From Desmodus rotundus (Eukaryota > Chordata > Mammalia > Chiroptera > Phyllostomidae), in assembly GCF_022682495.2 (NCBI RefSeq), contig NC_071396.1, forward strand, positions 54,742,022-54,806,021: a stretch of DNA of 64,000 nucleotides, written 5' to 3'. Shown here piece by piece: positions 46,062 to 56,408 of this stretch. The stretch's first letter is position 1. The number at the start of each line of letters is the position of its first letter. The translations under genes and the position numbers were made by a program. The notes beneath the pieces were generated by a model. It was not told the origin of the DNA and did no database searches. It saw only the letters and a list, made by a program, of their open reading frames with translations.

Positions 46062-46325
46062 TACCCTATTTTTGGACTATAAGACGCACCACTCCCATCC
46101 TCCCTGCCCCGCCCAATCTGGGAGGAAAATGGGGGTGCGTCTTATAGTCCGAATGTAGCTTAACTGGCTCGCTGGCCGGGGGTGGGGGGTGGTGGTGGAG
46201 TGGGGTCATAGGAGGCAGGAGCAGGACTACATTTTTTGCTTCAATTTTTTTTCCCTATTTTCTTCCTCTAAAGTGTAGGTGCGTCTTATGGTCCAGTGCA
46301 TCATATAGTCTGAAAAATACAGGTA
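46062..46325. mobile_element. TA-flanked MITE with modular inverted repeats
   Basis: The element at 46064-46323 has inverted ends: left begins 'ccctatttttggactataag', right end reversed reads 'cctgtatttttcagactata'. TA lies on each side (46062-46063 and 46324-46325), the target duplication of Tc1/mariner/pogo-type transposons. Inside, the 16-mer 'ggactataagacgcac' at 46074 recurs reversed and perfect at 46135-46150 and near-perfect at 46279-46294. It is 260 bp, non-coding and non-autonomous. I do not know the family name. Confidence 0.75.
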
Positions 46326-46343
46326 TGATCTCTTTCCTGTATA

Positions 46344-47166
46344 CTGAAGTGTCGGGGGGCTTTAATGCAGCCCTCTGGTCTGCCACGGATGAAGAAAAAG
46401 ACTACCAAGACATGATCTGCTTGGGGAGGAAAGGTGGCCATTTCTCTCAAAGGAGAAGGGCCCTGAGCCTCTCTATACAGGGGCTTTTATTAGGTTCATT
46501 CCCATAGGAATACGGATAGAGCTCATCAATCATTGTCAGCCAGTAAGGGTTAAACAATACAAGATTTACAGAGAACTTTGAGGGCTTATTCTGAGTTACA
46601 GCCAATTAGTTAGAGGGCCATAAAACTTTAGGCGCCAGACTCATCTCAGGTCTGGACCCTTATCTCTTAAACTGAGGGTACAAATTAAGTAGGTTTCACA
46701 GGAATGTATGTATTTTTCTCAGGCCTGATTCCCCAGGGAATCTGCCCCTCCCAGTGCAGGGGACTGCACTGCCCTCTGTTATTGCTTCAGGCTTAAGTCA
46801 GGCAAGGGAAGTAAGGCAGCCAAGAGATTAGGAGACTTCTTGCAGACAGAATGAGGACTCAGGCTATTTCAAAGCGAGGGGCGAGGGTCCATCACCCCCT
46901 TTTTCCACAGTCCCCCGAGTCCTTCCCTGCGGGCCTCTTCCGTGACCAGAGCTTGTCTTAGGTTGATCCTCCCTTGAGGATTCTTACCCGTCATTGGCTA
47001 ACTGGCCAAGCTCAGGGCCAAGCAGGGTGAAGTGGGCAGGGGTGGCACACCTGCCAGGGAGACAAGCTTTGTCTCCTTAGTGGCTTATGGTCCCAACTCT
47101 GACTCAGCCTTAACCATGAGGGGTTACAGCCTCTGAAACCAGGCAGGGCGGTTCCCAACACTGAAG
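46344..47166 (-). mobile_element. Solo LTR, class II-like, perfect 6-bp TSD
   Basis: LTR body 46350-47160. On the minus strand it starts 'tgttgggaaccgccctgcct' and ends in 'ccccccgaca', the expected TG...CA. 'ctgaag' flanks it at 46344-46349 and 47161-47166; six bases is usual for betaretrovirus-like (class II) elements. A polyadenylation signal AATAAA lies on the minus strand at about 46487-46492. No internal retroviral sequence is present, so it arose by LTR-LTR recombination. The perfect TSD suggests a young insertion. Host transcription effects are possible but unproven. Confidence 0.85.
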
Positions 47167-47681
47167 TCTTCTTACTCACACAGTGCAGATAGCATCTGAA
47201 GCATGTTTCGCTTTCCTCAGATCACTCCTGCAGGATCATGCAACAGTTTCTGTGGAGAAGGGAGGGCAAAGACCTCTGGTTCTCAAGAGGCAGCTCTGTC
47301 GGAAGAGATTTTATGCTAACATTTTTATGGGTCCTGCTGCTGCTGTTTGTTTTAATTTTTTCTGACCAATTGGAAGGATCTGCTTTTGGAGGGATGACCA
47401 CCTGTGGTTCTGCGTTAATTACTTATCTTTATTATTCTCTCAATTCACCTAAAAAGGAAAATGCATCTCCCCCCAACCCCCCGAAAGTGTTATTTACTCT
47501 GCCTTCTATGGTTTCTTTTCATTGCAGGGGACACTGCCAAGTACAGGGGGCTCTTGTTCATTTCAGTAGCCATTCTTAGGTCCTGGCATCACTGTCTCTT
47601 AACAATTCTCTCCTTTATGGAATCCTTGCTGTGTGCTTGAACTGTGGTCAGTATAATAGCATCGGTATTCACGTCACCCAC
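47167..47681. other. No recognised feature
   Basis: Short overlapping plus-strand frames at 47183-47579 have no recognised domain. Confidence 0.4.
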
Positions 47682-47904
47682 AAAATAACTCTGTAGCTTT
47701 GGCTGGAACATCATACCATACACCAAAAGATTACAGGTTCGATCCCCAGTGAGGCATGTATGGGATGCAACTGATCAGTGTTTATCTCACATCAATGTTT
47801 TTCTGTCATCAATGCTTCTCTCTCTCTCTCTATCCCCCCATACTTTCCTCTCTCTCTAAAATCAATAAACATATCCTCAGGTAAGGATTAAAAAATAACT
47901 CTGT
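47682..47904 (+). mobile_element. Ves-type SINE with unusual head and 13-bp TSD
   Basis: Body 47695-47891. The B-box-like 'caggttcgatccccagtgag', 'ggcatgtatgggatgcaact', pyrimidine block, 'catatcctcaggtaaggatt' and A-tail are typical. The first 25 bases ('agctttggctggaacatcat') lack the usual A-box region, so the head is shortened or rearranged. 'aaaataactctgt' at 47682-47694 and 47892-47904 is a perfect TSD, so this head was present at insertion. Confidence 0.93.
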
Positions 47905-48019
47905 TAAATAGGCATTTTTGTTTGTTTGTTTGGTTGGTTGGTTTTTTATCACATTTTACAGGCAAGTAAACTAAGCTAAAATCCAATGTGTGGATTCAGG
48001 GCTGTAAAATTTCTAACAT

Positions 48020-48160
48020 CAGGCATTTATTAACTCACTCATCTAAGAAATGTACTGACAACTTACTATGACCTAGGTAATTTTATAAGTGCTGGGAACA
48101 CATTACTGAGCAAAATAGACAAAATTCTTTCTCTCACGGAGCTTCATTCTGCTGGTTTTC
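48020..48160 (+). repeat. L2-like fragment
   Basis: 'gcatttattaactcactcat', 'cttactatgacctaggtaat', 'gtgctgggaacacattactg' and 'tctcacggagcttcattctg' follow the L2 3' pattern. Confidence 0.7.
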
Positions 48161-48559
48161 ACGCACAGCTATGCTACCTCTCATATGTCTTATTGAAGCC
48201 AGGGGAACATTTGGCCAGAAAATATTGGAATATTTCCCTCTGTAAGTTATGCTCACTCTCATATCAGTAAGTTGGCTGGTCTATTTCTGGAGAAGGAAGC
48301 TCTAATACAAAGTTTGGAGTGCCTTCTTCACTTGTCATTCTCTTATCTGAGCAAGTTCCTGCCACCCACAGAATAAGACCCAAGAAGTTGTGTCTTTACT
48401 TTGTCACTATGCCGTTTCAACCACCCATGGCTGTAGTTGATGGGCTTTTCCCATGGCTAAGTAATTCTCCACCTAGAATGCTTGCTATTTAAAGGTAAGT
48501 AGTTTAAAATGGTTTTTGACTATCATTCTTGGCTCTATACATATAGGAATAGAGGGGAT
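48161..48559. other. No recognised feature
   Basis: Anonymous sequence between an L2 trace and a retroelement-like region. Confidence 0.4.
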
Positions 48560-50190
48560 TTGCCTTGATAGTGAGAGAGAGAAGAGAATTGTGTCAGAGA
48601 GAGCAATTCAATAGATACATATAGAGATGCAGCAATACAGAAGTATACAATTCTGGAAAGATGGATGCCCAAGGGGTACTCCCTCCGGGTGGTTCCTGAG
48701 CGCCCTTGCCAGTGCTAGGGGATGGGCCTGTGAGAGTGTGTACCAGGAGTGGTCCTGGGAATCAGTTCACTGGGGTGGGGTTTTGGAGTTGGATCACTCA
48801 CCACTAGTTGGCAATGAGGACATCATTGCTGATGGCAAGGGATTGGCAGCAGCCCCTAGCATGAAGGTGCAGAGCACGCGCTAAGCTGGGACTTGATCTG
48901 CAGTGAACTAGTAGAGGTTACAAGGGTGAGGAGAGCATCATCTCATGCAATATCTCAAGCCTTTGAAAGGTGCAGGATGATACTAATTATAATGATGATA
49001 TTGTACTGACCACCACTGTTGATTTGAAGAGAGAAAAAGACAAGCTCAAGAGACTCAATAACCAATTTTGAGTCAAACAAGAGGGTCACAGGGTCTCCTT
49101 GACAGCATTTAAAGAGATCTTTGTCACCTGTAGCTGGAGGGAAAGAAGAGCTGAGGACTCTGCAGATAATATAATTGGGAGATTGGCAGAACTTTGGAGA
49201 AAGCTAAAATTCTCAGCCTAGGCAAGCCTCCTATGCTAAGTCAGTGCCAACAAAGGGAGAGTGTGGCCCTGACATTGGAATGAAGATATCTTCATAGATG
49301 TACTTGAGCACCTTGAACTTCCAGATCCTCCAAACCCCTCTGGACCTGCAGAAACATCTCACTTCTCTTTGTTGCAGGTAGAGGCCATTATACCTACATA
49401 CCCTTACCTGTTGCTTGGGGTTATATAGAAATCTCAAATGAGGCAGATGCCTTATAAGATAATGCAGGTCTCCAGGATCTGCCTCTTCCTCTTCCTCTCC
49501 TGGTTATCAGATCAATAATGAGGGATAGATGGCAACAAGTGCCAGACCTGCTAAGGGGCGGGATGAATTAAATGCCATAGGGGCCACATGACTTGGCTAT
49601 TGTGTTCTAACTGGGAGTGCAGAGTGGACCTAGTTGGACACTGAGGTGCAGAATTGAGGTGGGGAAAATATTAAACTAGATAGTGGAAAGCTTGTTGACA
49701 CAGGGTCACTCCCCCATGTCACCAGAATGAGCCTTAGAATCTTGGATAAAGTGACCCACATTAAATGTCACAGAGATGCCCCTGCCAGACAGTGGAGGAA
49801 CACATCAGATGGCTCAGAGAAGTGACATGCTAGAATGGTTCTACTGTACAAGAACAGAAAACCCACCAGCCAACTATATCTTGGGAGGACCCTGAATGCA
49901 GTTCATCTACCAAAGTGATAAGGGGCACCCTGGGGTGGGCAGTGCCAGCATCACATGCTCCTTGAGAGACTCCATGCAGTCCAGGACTGACAGAAGGGAG
50001 TGCTGGTTCAGAACTGAGATTCCTGGTTGCAGTGGGGATAACAGGGTTCCAGACTATCACAGGCTAGCGGGCAACACTTGGTCGTCAGATGCAAAATAAA
50101 TTTAATTATTCTAAAGGGCAGCAAGGGACCTGACCTATGGGAATAGAGGAGATGTCGAATAAAGCCCTCCTTGCATAAATTGTGAACTTC
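48560..50190 (+). mobile_element. Degraded retroelement-like internal region (uncertain)
   Basis: About 1.6 kb of higher-GC sequence shows broken plus-strand frames with a coiled-coil-like, Lys/Glu-rich stretch near 49030-49200 and a Pro-rich segment near 49300-49350, reminiscent of an old gag-type region. No protease, RT or LTR signature is visible. It could instead be a decayed processed sequence or chance. An ERVL/MaLR internal fragment is my best guess only. Confidence 0.3.
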
Positions 50191-50224
50191 CAAGGCCTCA
50201 TTTTGGGCTCGAATTCTGTCAGTT

Positions 50225-50430
50225 ACCTAAGGCAAGGATCCCCAACCTCCAGGCCATGGACTGGAACTGGACTGGGCCTGTTAGTAACTGGGTGCACAGC
50301 AGGAGGTGAGCTTAAATGTAATGTGCTTAAATTATCCTGAAACCAGCACCCCCACCCAGGTCTGTGGAAACATTGTCTTCCACGAAACCAGGTCCTCATG
50401 CCAAAAAGATAGGGGACCACTGATCTAGGG
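50225..50430. mobile_element. MER1-like hAT element with 8-bp TSD
   Basis: Element 50233-50422: left 'caaggatccccaacctccag', then 'ggcctgttagtaactgggtg', 'cacagcaggaggtgagc', 'tgtggaaacattgtcttcca', 'cgaaaccaggtcctcatgcc', right end 'aaagataggggaccactg'. This follows the MER1 consensus as I recall it, with the middle deleted. Flanking octamers 'acctaagg' and 'atctaggg' match at six of eight positions, with only transitions, which fits an aged hAT TSD. Confidence 0.8.
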
Positions 50431-50929
50431 GACCTGGCATAAGATAATCCCTCCTCCAGCCCCCAGACCCAGAACTCTCCTGTCTAAGCCTCGGCAGTTC
50501 TCAAAGGATAGGAGAGAAGCCATCTTGCTCTGAAATGTATGTCTGGGTCCCCCAGGGAGTTGTCAGGCAGGGGTGGCAGGATGGCAGTGGTTGGTGTGAA
50601 ACCTGCCCTCACAGAGCCAAAGCAGACATCTTTCCTCAGCCCCAAATGGTGGCCCTGAAAATGGAGCTGGGGCAGGCTGGTGTGAGAGCTGCAGTGCAGG
50701 CCCCGTGGTGGCCAGATGGTTTGTGCACTCACATTGGCGAGGCACGAGGGCTCAGCTGCCAGGCCAGGGCCCCATCAGGTGAGTCCAATAACCAATGAGG
50801 ATCCAACTCGGTCTCGAAGACAAGCCCCAATAAAACAAGCATATACTTTCATAAATGACTTGATGTTTTTGATATGGGTTTTTGGGTCCACCTTCTCCCT
50901 GGACACTGTTAGAATGAGTTATTTTTGGT
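50431..50929. other. No recognised feature
   Basis: GC-richer anonymous sequence. Overlapping short frames on both strands near 50535-50798 are not supported as a gene. Confidence 0.4.
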
Positions 50930-51420
50930 TATACATGAGAGAAATAAAACTTGCATTACGTTCAGGGCAAGAAGGGAATTTACCCATTCACAAAATTTAA
51001 TTCAAGGAAGCGTTGAGGAAGTACAACACAAAAAAGGCAGATAAGCAACCGAACTGGGAGGACAAATGGGTTTGGAAACTTGAATGCTGCCAAGTCTTTC
51101 CCAGACTCCTGACACTGCTGTTTTCCAGGGAGTCAGGTTCATTGTCTCTCACTGCAGCCAGGCCTCTCTCCTTAGGGATCAAAGAAGAATCAGTGAGTTC
51201 TGGGCTTTGTATCTGTTTGACTTTCCCCTCCGAAAAGAAAATGCCCTGATTCTCTCTGGTTCAAAGCGCAAGTATTTCAGGGAATGGAACCGGATCACTT
51301 GTCTCGTGTTAGTTGCAAACCCGTAAATGAATCAGCTGGAGCTGAAGGGGCAGGGGCATCTTCAAATATGATATTGCCTAGGAGAAGGGTGGTTGCTGGG
51401 TCATCCTCTCTATTGGTTTC
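50930..51420 (+). repeat. Possible old LTR-like repeat
   Basis: 'gcaagaagggaatttaccca' near the start and 'aatatgatattgcctaggag', 'aagggtggttgctgggt' near the end recall an old dispersed repeat whose name I cannot fix. Related-looking text may exist at 23290-23460. Confidence 0.35.
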
Positions 51421-51589
51421 TATTAGAAAACCTCGGGGAAATCCTGAGTGGAAGGCGGAGCAAGGTTGCAAAACTGCTTGTTTTTGGAAGCAGTGGAACT
51501 GAATGTGGAATTGGAGTGTGGGATGCCGTGAAAGCAGGCTGGTGTGAGAGAAAGCTCAAAACCTGAGATCGGGAGGAACAAAAGTCCAT

Positions 51590-51730
51590 GTGGTAGCTGC
51601 CCCACTCAGTGTGTGAATAGGACTGGATCACTTACCCTCTCAGAGCCCTTGTTTCCTCTCTGCACAATGGGAGCCATCGCTGTCCTATTCATGTGTGATT
51701 GTGGAAGTCAAATGGAATCACTAAAAAAGT
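51590..51730 (+). repeat. MIR-like fragment
   Basis: 'ggatcacttaccctctcaga', 'gcccttgtttcctctctgca' and 'caatgggagccatcgctgtc' follow the MIR middle-to-3' order. Confidence 0.55.
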
Positions 51731-51739
51731 CAAGATAGC

Positions 51740-51990
51740 ATCATGGAGTCAGCTCTGTAGAAAAGACAAATCCAGGTTCAAAACTCGGACCATCTTCTGT
51801 TTCTTTCTAGCTATGGGATTTCACATATGATTCTGACATGGTGTAAGTCTGTTCACTCATTGGTAAAGTGGACATGATTATATCTACCTTATTGGTTCAT
51901 TATGAGAATTAAATAAGATACACATTTAAAGACATAAAATCCATAGTAAGTATTAAATAAACGTTAGCAACCATTATCATAACAATGCTA
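51740..51990 (+). repeat. MIR
   Basis: 'catggagtcagctctgtaga', 'ccaggttcaaaactcggacc', 'tctagctatgggatttcaca', 'cattggtaaagtggacatga' and 'ttcattatgagaattaaata' give an almost complete MIR in order. Confidence 0.75.
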
Positions 51991-53510
51991 ATAATCATAG
52001 TCTGTGAGTTCACTAATTGTTGGGATTACATGTTCTGCATGTTCCCTTATTACTATAAAGCTATCCCAGCATAGGACTTGCCATGTTGTCCAAACTTAAT
52101 ATATATTTATTGAACCTTAATATCAAAATTACCCACCATCCACTTGTAAACACATTACTCATTTATTTAGAGTATAAATGTTGTGTTTGGACACAGCCAG
52201 ACACCTCCCCCACCAGGTCTGCATTATTATTCTACCTCTGGCAATGACCATACTGGAAGCTGTTCATTTATCTGATCTATACCTCAGTGCTTAGGTCATT
52301 ATGCTTATGGAGAACTGTGAATTCACACACACCATCAAACATAGTAAGTGTAGGAACATGTAATGAATACAACACTTATCTAGTGTTTTCACACCTGAAA
52401 ACTTATCCACAGCCAATATATGTGGAGCTTGTATTTTCCAACTCTACATATCACTCCTCATATACAGATACATACTTTCGAAGGATTTTTGCAGTTACTA
52501 TTTTCCTTTATCTTTTCTGTTTTTGTGGTTTTGTTGGACAGATGTTTCCTAGAACCAAGGCGAAAGGAAACACATGTTAATTTTGTTCTCCTGGAGAGGA
52601 TGCTGGAAACCTGTCTCCTGAGGCACACCTGCTCATCTCCAGCTCTGGCTCAGAGCCACGCCTTCCGCAGAAAGCTTTGTTTCTGGGAAGACTGCCATGG
52701 TTTTTCAATCCCACGTGCAGTGAGGCCTGAAAGGGCCATTTTTGTTTCTGATGTTGGTTTCAGGGGCTCATCACTGTCCTTTCTTTGGGAGGGCCTTCAG
52801 TAAGGCATGGACTCAATAGACCAGATTCCCAGGACAGTGAGCTCTGGAGACAGACCAAGAGTAAGACCTTCCCTGTAAGAAAAGAAAGACAAGCCATTTA
52901 TTATTTTCTTCTGATTTACAACTGTGTCCCTCCTTGCTTACAAGGCTGTGGCAATGTTTGTGTTGAAGGCTTAGAGCAGAAGAATGCTTTTTCCAGAAAT
53001 AGTTTTAAAGGAGGCAAAACACAATCCTATAATTATCTCATTTGTTTTCTTCTTCCTCTTTTCTGCCACCCCCAATAGGGGTTAAACATAGCCACGTTAC
53101 CAAGTTAGCAGCTGCTCGGTATCAAGTGGGAACGACAGCTCCACCTTAGAGGGCTGTGTCAGAGAAGTTCACAGGCTGCTTTTCTGGACAGTTCATGCAG
53201 GGGAACTGTCTCCCCCCAGACTTCCATTGGTCTGAGCCCTGCCCTCTCCAAAAATTCCCTCATAGTTCCCAGCAGTATCTACCACCTCAGCACGGGGCTA
53301 GAGGTGAGCAATGCACACAGCACACACGAAATGCGCTGCCGTGGATGGAGCTGTGTCTGTGGGAAGTTAGGTCCACTCCATCATGGGCAGCCCAGGCTGA
53401 GACAAGTGGCCAGACACCAGGAGGCCACAAAGATCTCAAGTGACACATAAGAGGTGTTCGGTATATAGGTTAATTTACAAAGAGAGGGCTTTTTGTGTGT
53501 CCTTTTGGGG
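51991..53510. other. Anonymous DNA
   Basis: The frames 52420-52803, 52785-53078 and 53156-53443 show no recognised domain. No repeat family is recognised with confidence. Confidence 0.4.
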
Positions 53511-53547
53511 GACAATATTGAACAGTGATTAAAAGAATGGGCCTCCA

Positions 53548-53962
53548 GCCCTGGCTGTGTGGCTCTGTTGGCTGGAGCATCGTGCTTCAGGGATGTGCAA
53601 ACTTTTGGCATCTCTGAGCCACGCTGGAAGAAGAAGAGTTGTCTTGGGCCACATATTAAATACATAAACACTAACAAAAACTCATAAACAGACAAGATTT
53701 TAAGTAAATTTATGATTTTGTGTTGGGTTGCATTCATAGCCATCCTGGGCTGCATGCCACCCACGGGTGACAGATTGGACAACCCTGCATCAAAAGGTTG
53801 CTGCAGGTTTCATTCCCATCAGTGCTCATATCTAGGTTGTGGGTTCGATACCCAGTTGGGGCATGTATAGGAGACAACCAATTGATATTCCTCATCTCTC
53901 TCTCTCTCTCTCCCTCCCCAGCCCCTGTTCCCCTCTCTCTCTCTCTCTCAAAAAAAAAAAAA
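53548..53962 (+). mobile_element. Ves-type SINE interrupted by a hAT element
   Basis: The left part, 53548-53587, starts 'gccctggctgtgtggctctg' and reaches 'ggagcatcgtgctt'. The right part, 53788-53962, resumes 'catcaaaaggttgctgcagg', carries B-box-like 'gggttcgatacccagttggg', a long CT tract (53898-53949) and an A tail. Removing the inserted 200 bases gives the normal Ves order. A TSD for the SINE is not clear. Confidence 0.9.
53588..53787 (+). mobile_element. MER30-like nonautonomous hAT element in a SINE
   Basis: 200 bp with terminal inverted repeats 'cagggatgtgcaaac' and, from the other end, 'cagggttgtccaatc' (12 of 15 match). The interior reads 'ttttggcatctctgagccac', 'gctggaagaagaagagttgt', 'cttgggccacatattaaata', 'gtgttgggttgcattcatag' and 'ccatcctgggctgcatgcca'. 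From memory this closely follows the hAT element MER30. No clean 8-bp TSD: flanks are 'tcgtgctt' and 'catcaaaa'. It encodes no transposase, so it moved by one supplied elsewhere. Confidence 0.8.
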
Positions 53963-54049
53963 GCTTCCTGTCTGACAAAAACAACAAAAAGATTAGAAAA
54001 TCCTTGATTTGACACTCTCTAGCTATACAGTGGGGGACTCCCCCCCCCA

Positions 54050-54635
54050 AAACAGGATTATCTTCTGGAGGGTGGGCTCCTTGTAGTACTGGCTTCCCCT
54101 ACTAGGTGAGTGTTCTAGGAACCCCTCTATATCAGTGTACTAGCTGGTGTTGTTGTGTGAGGCTACATTCTGCCTCAGTGAATTTTTTAAGACTCTTTCA
54201 AAATGCCCATTTCATGATGGGTGATTTACAAACATACTTGCTCACACTGTGCTGAACATTCATCAGGTTTTGACCAAAAGACAGCATTACCTCTGTGCCC
54301 CACTCTCTCTATTCACACAATCTCACCCTGAGCGACTTTTCTTTTTGTTTCCTTGGATGAAAAAAGTCCTTAAAGGGAAATGTTTTACCAATGTGGTAGA
54401 GGTAAAACAAAAACAGCAGAAGCACTAAAAGGCATCAAAATTGACAAGTTCAAAAACTGTTTTGAGCAGTGTAAAAACTGTCTCGATAGGTATATTGCAT
54501 CAAATGGAAAGTACTTTGAAGGTGACTGAAATTTAACAGTTTTTTAAATTGTGTAAGAATAAATACACAATTTTAATAAATTCTGGGTGTTTTGGGTTCC
54601 CCCTCCTATGACTTTGGGCCACACTTTTCTCTCTT
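54050..54635. other. No recognised feature
   Basis: Anonymous, with a short C run near 54040-54048. Confidence 0.4.
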
Positions 54636-54639
54636 ATAC

Positions 54640-54765
54640 AGTGAAGCCAAGAAAAAGGCCTACTTGATGGGCTTTTGTAAGGAGTAAGTAAAGTAATTCA
54701 CGATATCTGACCTCTAATAAGAACTCAAAAATTGGTAGGTGATGTTATTATTTTCCCCATTTCTG
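54640..54765 (+). repeat. MIR-like fragment
   Basis: 'ttgtaaggagtaagtaaagt', 'aattcacgatatctgacctc' and 'taggtgatgttattattttc' resemble the MIR 3' end. Confidence 0.5.
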
Positions 54766-55808
54766 AGATTATTTTGCATTTCTGTGGGAGCAAGACTTTC
54801 TTTACAGAGCCCTGTAATGAGTTTTCTTCCCAATACCCCCAAGTTGGTTTGGCAATAATTGACCCTTTCTGTGTTATATTTGAATCACTGAAATGCAAGA
54901 GGAAAAACTTGGCTGTCAGAGGAGGTCAGGTAAAGATAGCTACTAACAATTTCAGCAATGATTTGGGACGGGGGGCTGTGTTTTTCATGTTCTCAGGTTA
55001 TTCTGATACAGCCTGCCTGTCCACAAGCCAGCATTCAGAAACTACTGTCATGGACTGAAACTCCCTCAAACCACAGCTTTGATATGGCTAGCCACAGTAA
55101 CAATGGGATTTGTGAGCTTTGGGATGGCATTTTTCTTTTACAACCTCCCTAAAGCAAACTGGTGAATGCACACACATGCACACACTAACACAGACTTTCT
55201 GTTTTTCTTGAGGCAGGTAAGGGGTCAGACACAGGGGAACAGTTGGAAGGCCATAAGCTGCATGAGGTTAATTCATTTGGAGAATGTATACAAGGGAGAA
55301 CTGATGTGCTTTCCCCAGATCTTCCCAGGTCTCATGCATATTCTTAGTAAGAACAATTTTGAAGTGTCTTACGTGGAAGCAGCTCTAAGTTATCCTCTGG
55401 GGCAGCTGTCTGCCTTGTGAGTTAGGAGGGCCAGTGCTGTCTGAGTGGCTGGCATGCTCAGCTGGCTGGCTGGCCTCCCCATTTGCTGATTCCTGTGTCT
55501 GCTCAGGGAACAGTCACTCAATCTTAATACCGGCCTCAGCAAAACCTACTTATGAAGGCAAATCCAGTGGTCCTGCAAAATTAACATCCAACTTGAATAC
55601 CTTCCAAAACCAAGCTGAAATGGCTTTTGGTTTATCCACAGTAGTGGATTATCTGCCCCACTGCTCTCCTATTAATGAAGTTTTTCAGAGTTCACTATCC
55701 AGACAGTCTCCAAACGGTGACTGGGCAAGTCAGTTGCAAGTCAGTCACATGCAATTCTAGAGCACATTACTATATAAGCCATGTGAGGAGTTGTGGTGAG
55801 ACCCCTAG
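54766..55808. other. Anonymous DNA
   Basis: Short CA-rich simple sequence near 55168-55192. The frames 54732-55058 and 55434-55760 have no recognised domain. No repeat family is recognised. Confidence 0.4.
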
Positions 55809-55885
55809 GTCAGTGGTCTCAAAGTGTGGTCACAGGCCAGTGGCACTACTGTCCCTTGGGAACTTGTTAGAAATTCAAGAGGACT
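55809..55885. mobile_element. MER5A-like hAT fragment
   Basis: 'gtcagtggtctcaaagtgtg', 'gtcacaggccagtggcacta' and 'cttgggaacttgttagaaat' match the MER5A end ('cagtggttctcaaagtgtgg', 'gggaacttgttagaaatg'). The remainder is lost. Confidence 0.75.
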
Positions 55886-56405
55886 GTTAGCTTTTTGTAT
55901 AATTAGATGTACATAATAAAAAAAATTGTAGTATATAAAATGAACTACTTTATGAGGTGGTATGTCTCCAACCACTAGAAGTCTGTAAGTAGAGGCTGAA
56001 TAAAACGTCAGAGGGTTTTAGAAGAAATTCTTGCTTTAGATGTGGCATTGAATGAGAAGGGGGCGATGTTGCTTCTGACACTCGTGTTCTTTGCTCCTAT
56101 CCACAGGAAGGGAGTTCTGTTTTAGTCTGGATCTTACAGATGGACACATGCTAATTACAGATCTCAGCCACATTACTTTTAGATCCTTGTGAATCTTTTC
56201 CTGAGTTTTGCTGCAGTTCTCACATGCACTCCAAATAAGTTTTTAGAAAACCATTTTCCTAATTTGTCTGTAATCAGACCAATCTATATCAATCAAACCA
56301 ATCCAGTAAATTTGTAATCAGAATTTCTGAGGTTTCTAAAGACTTAAAAAAATAATGAAAACCAAATAAATGAACCTGTGTTAGGGATAAGATTAAAAAT
56401 TGTTT
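55886..56405. other. No recognised feature
   Basis: AT-rich anonymous sequence. Confidence 0.4.
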
Positions 56406-56408
56406 CAC

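Larger units (their letters stand above)
53512..54035 (+). repeat. Probable MIR split by a SINE
   Basis: 'gaacagtgattaaaagaatg' before the SINE resembles the MIR start, and 'gatttgacactctctagcta' with 'tacagtgggg' after it resembles the MIR middle. If correct, the Ves SINE landed inside an old MIR. Confidence 0.4.
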
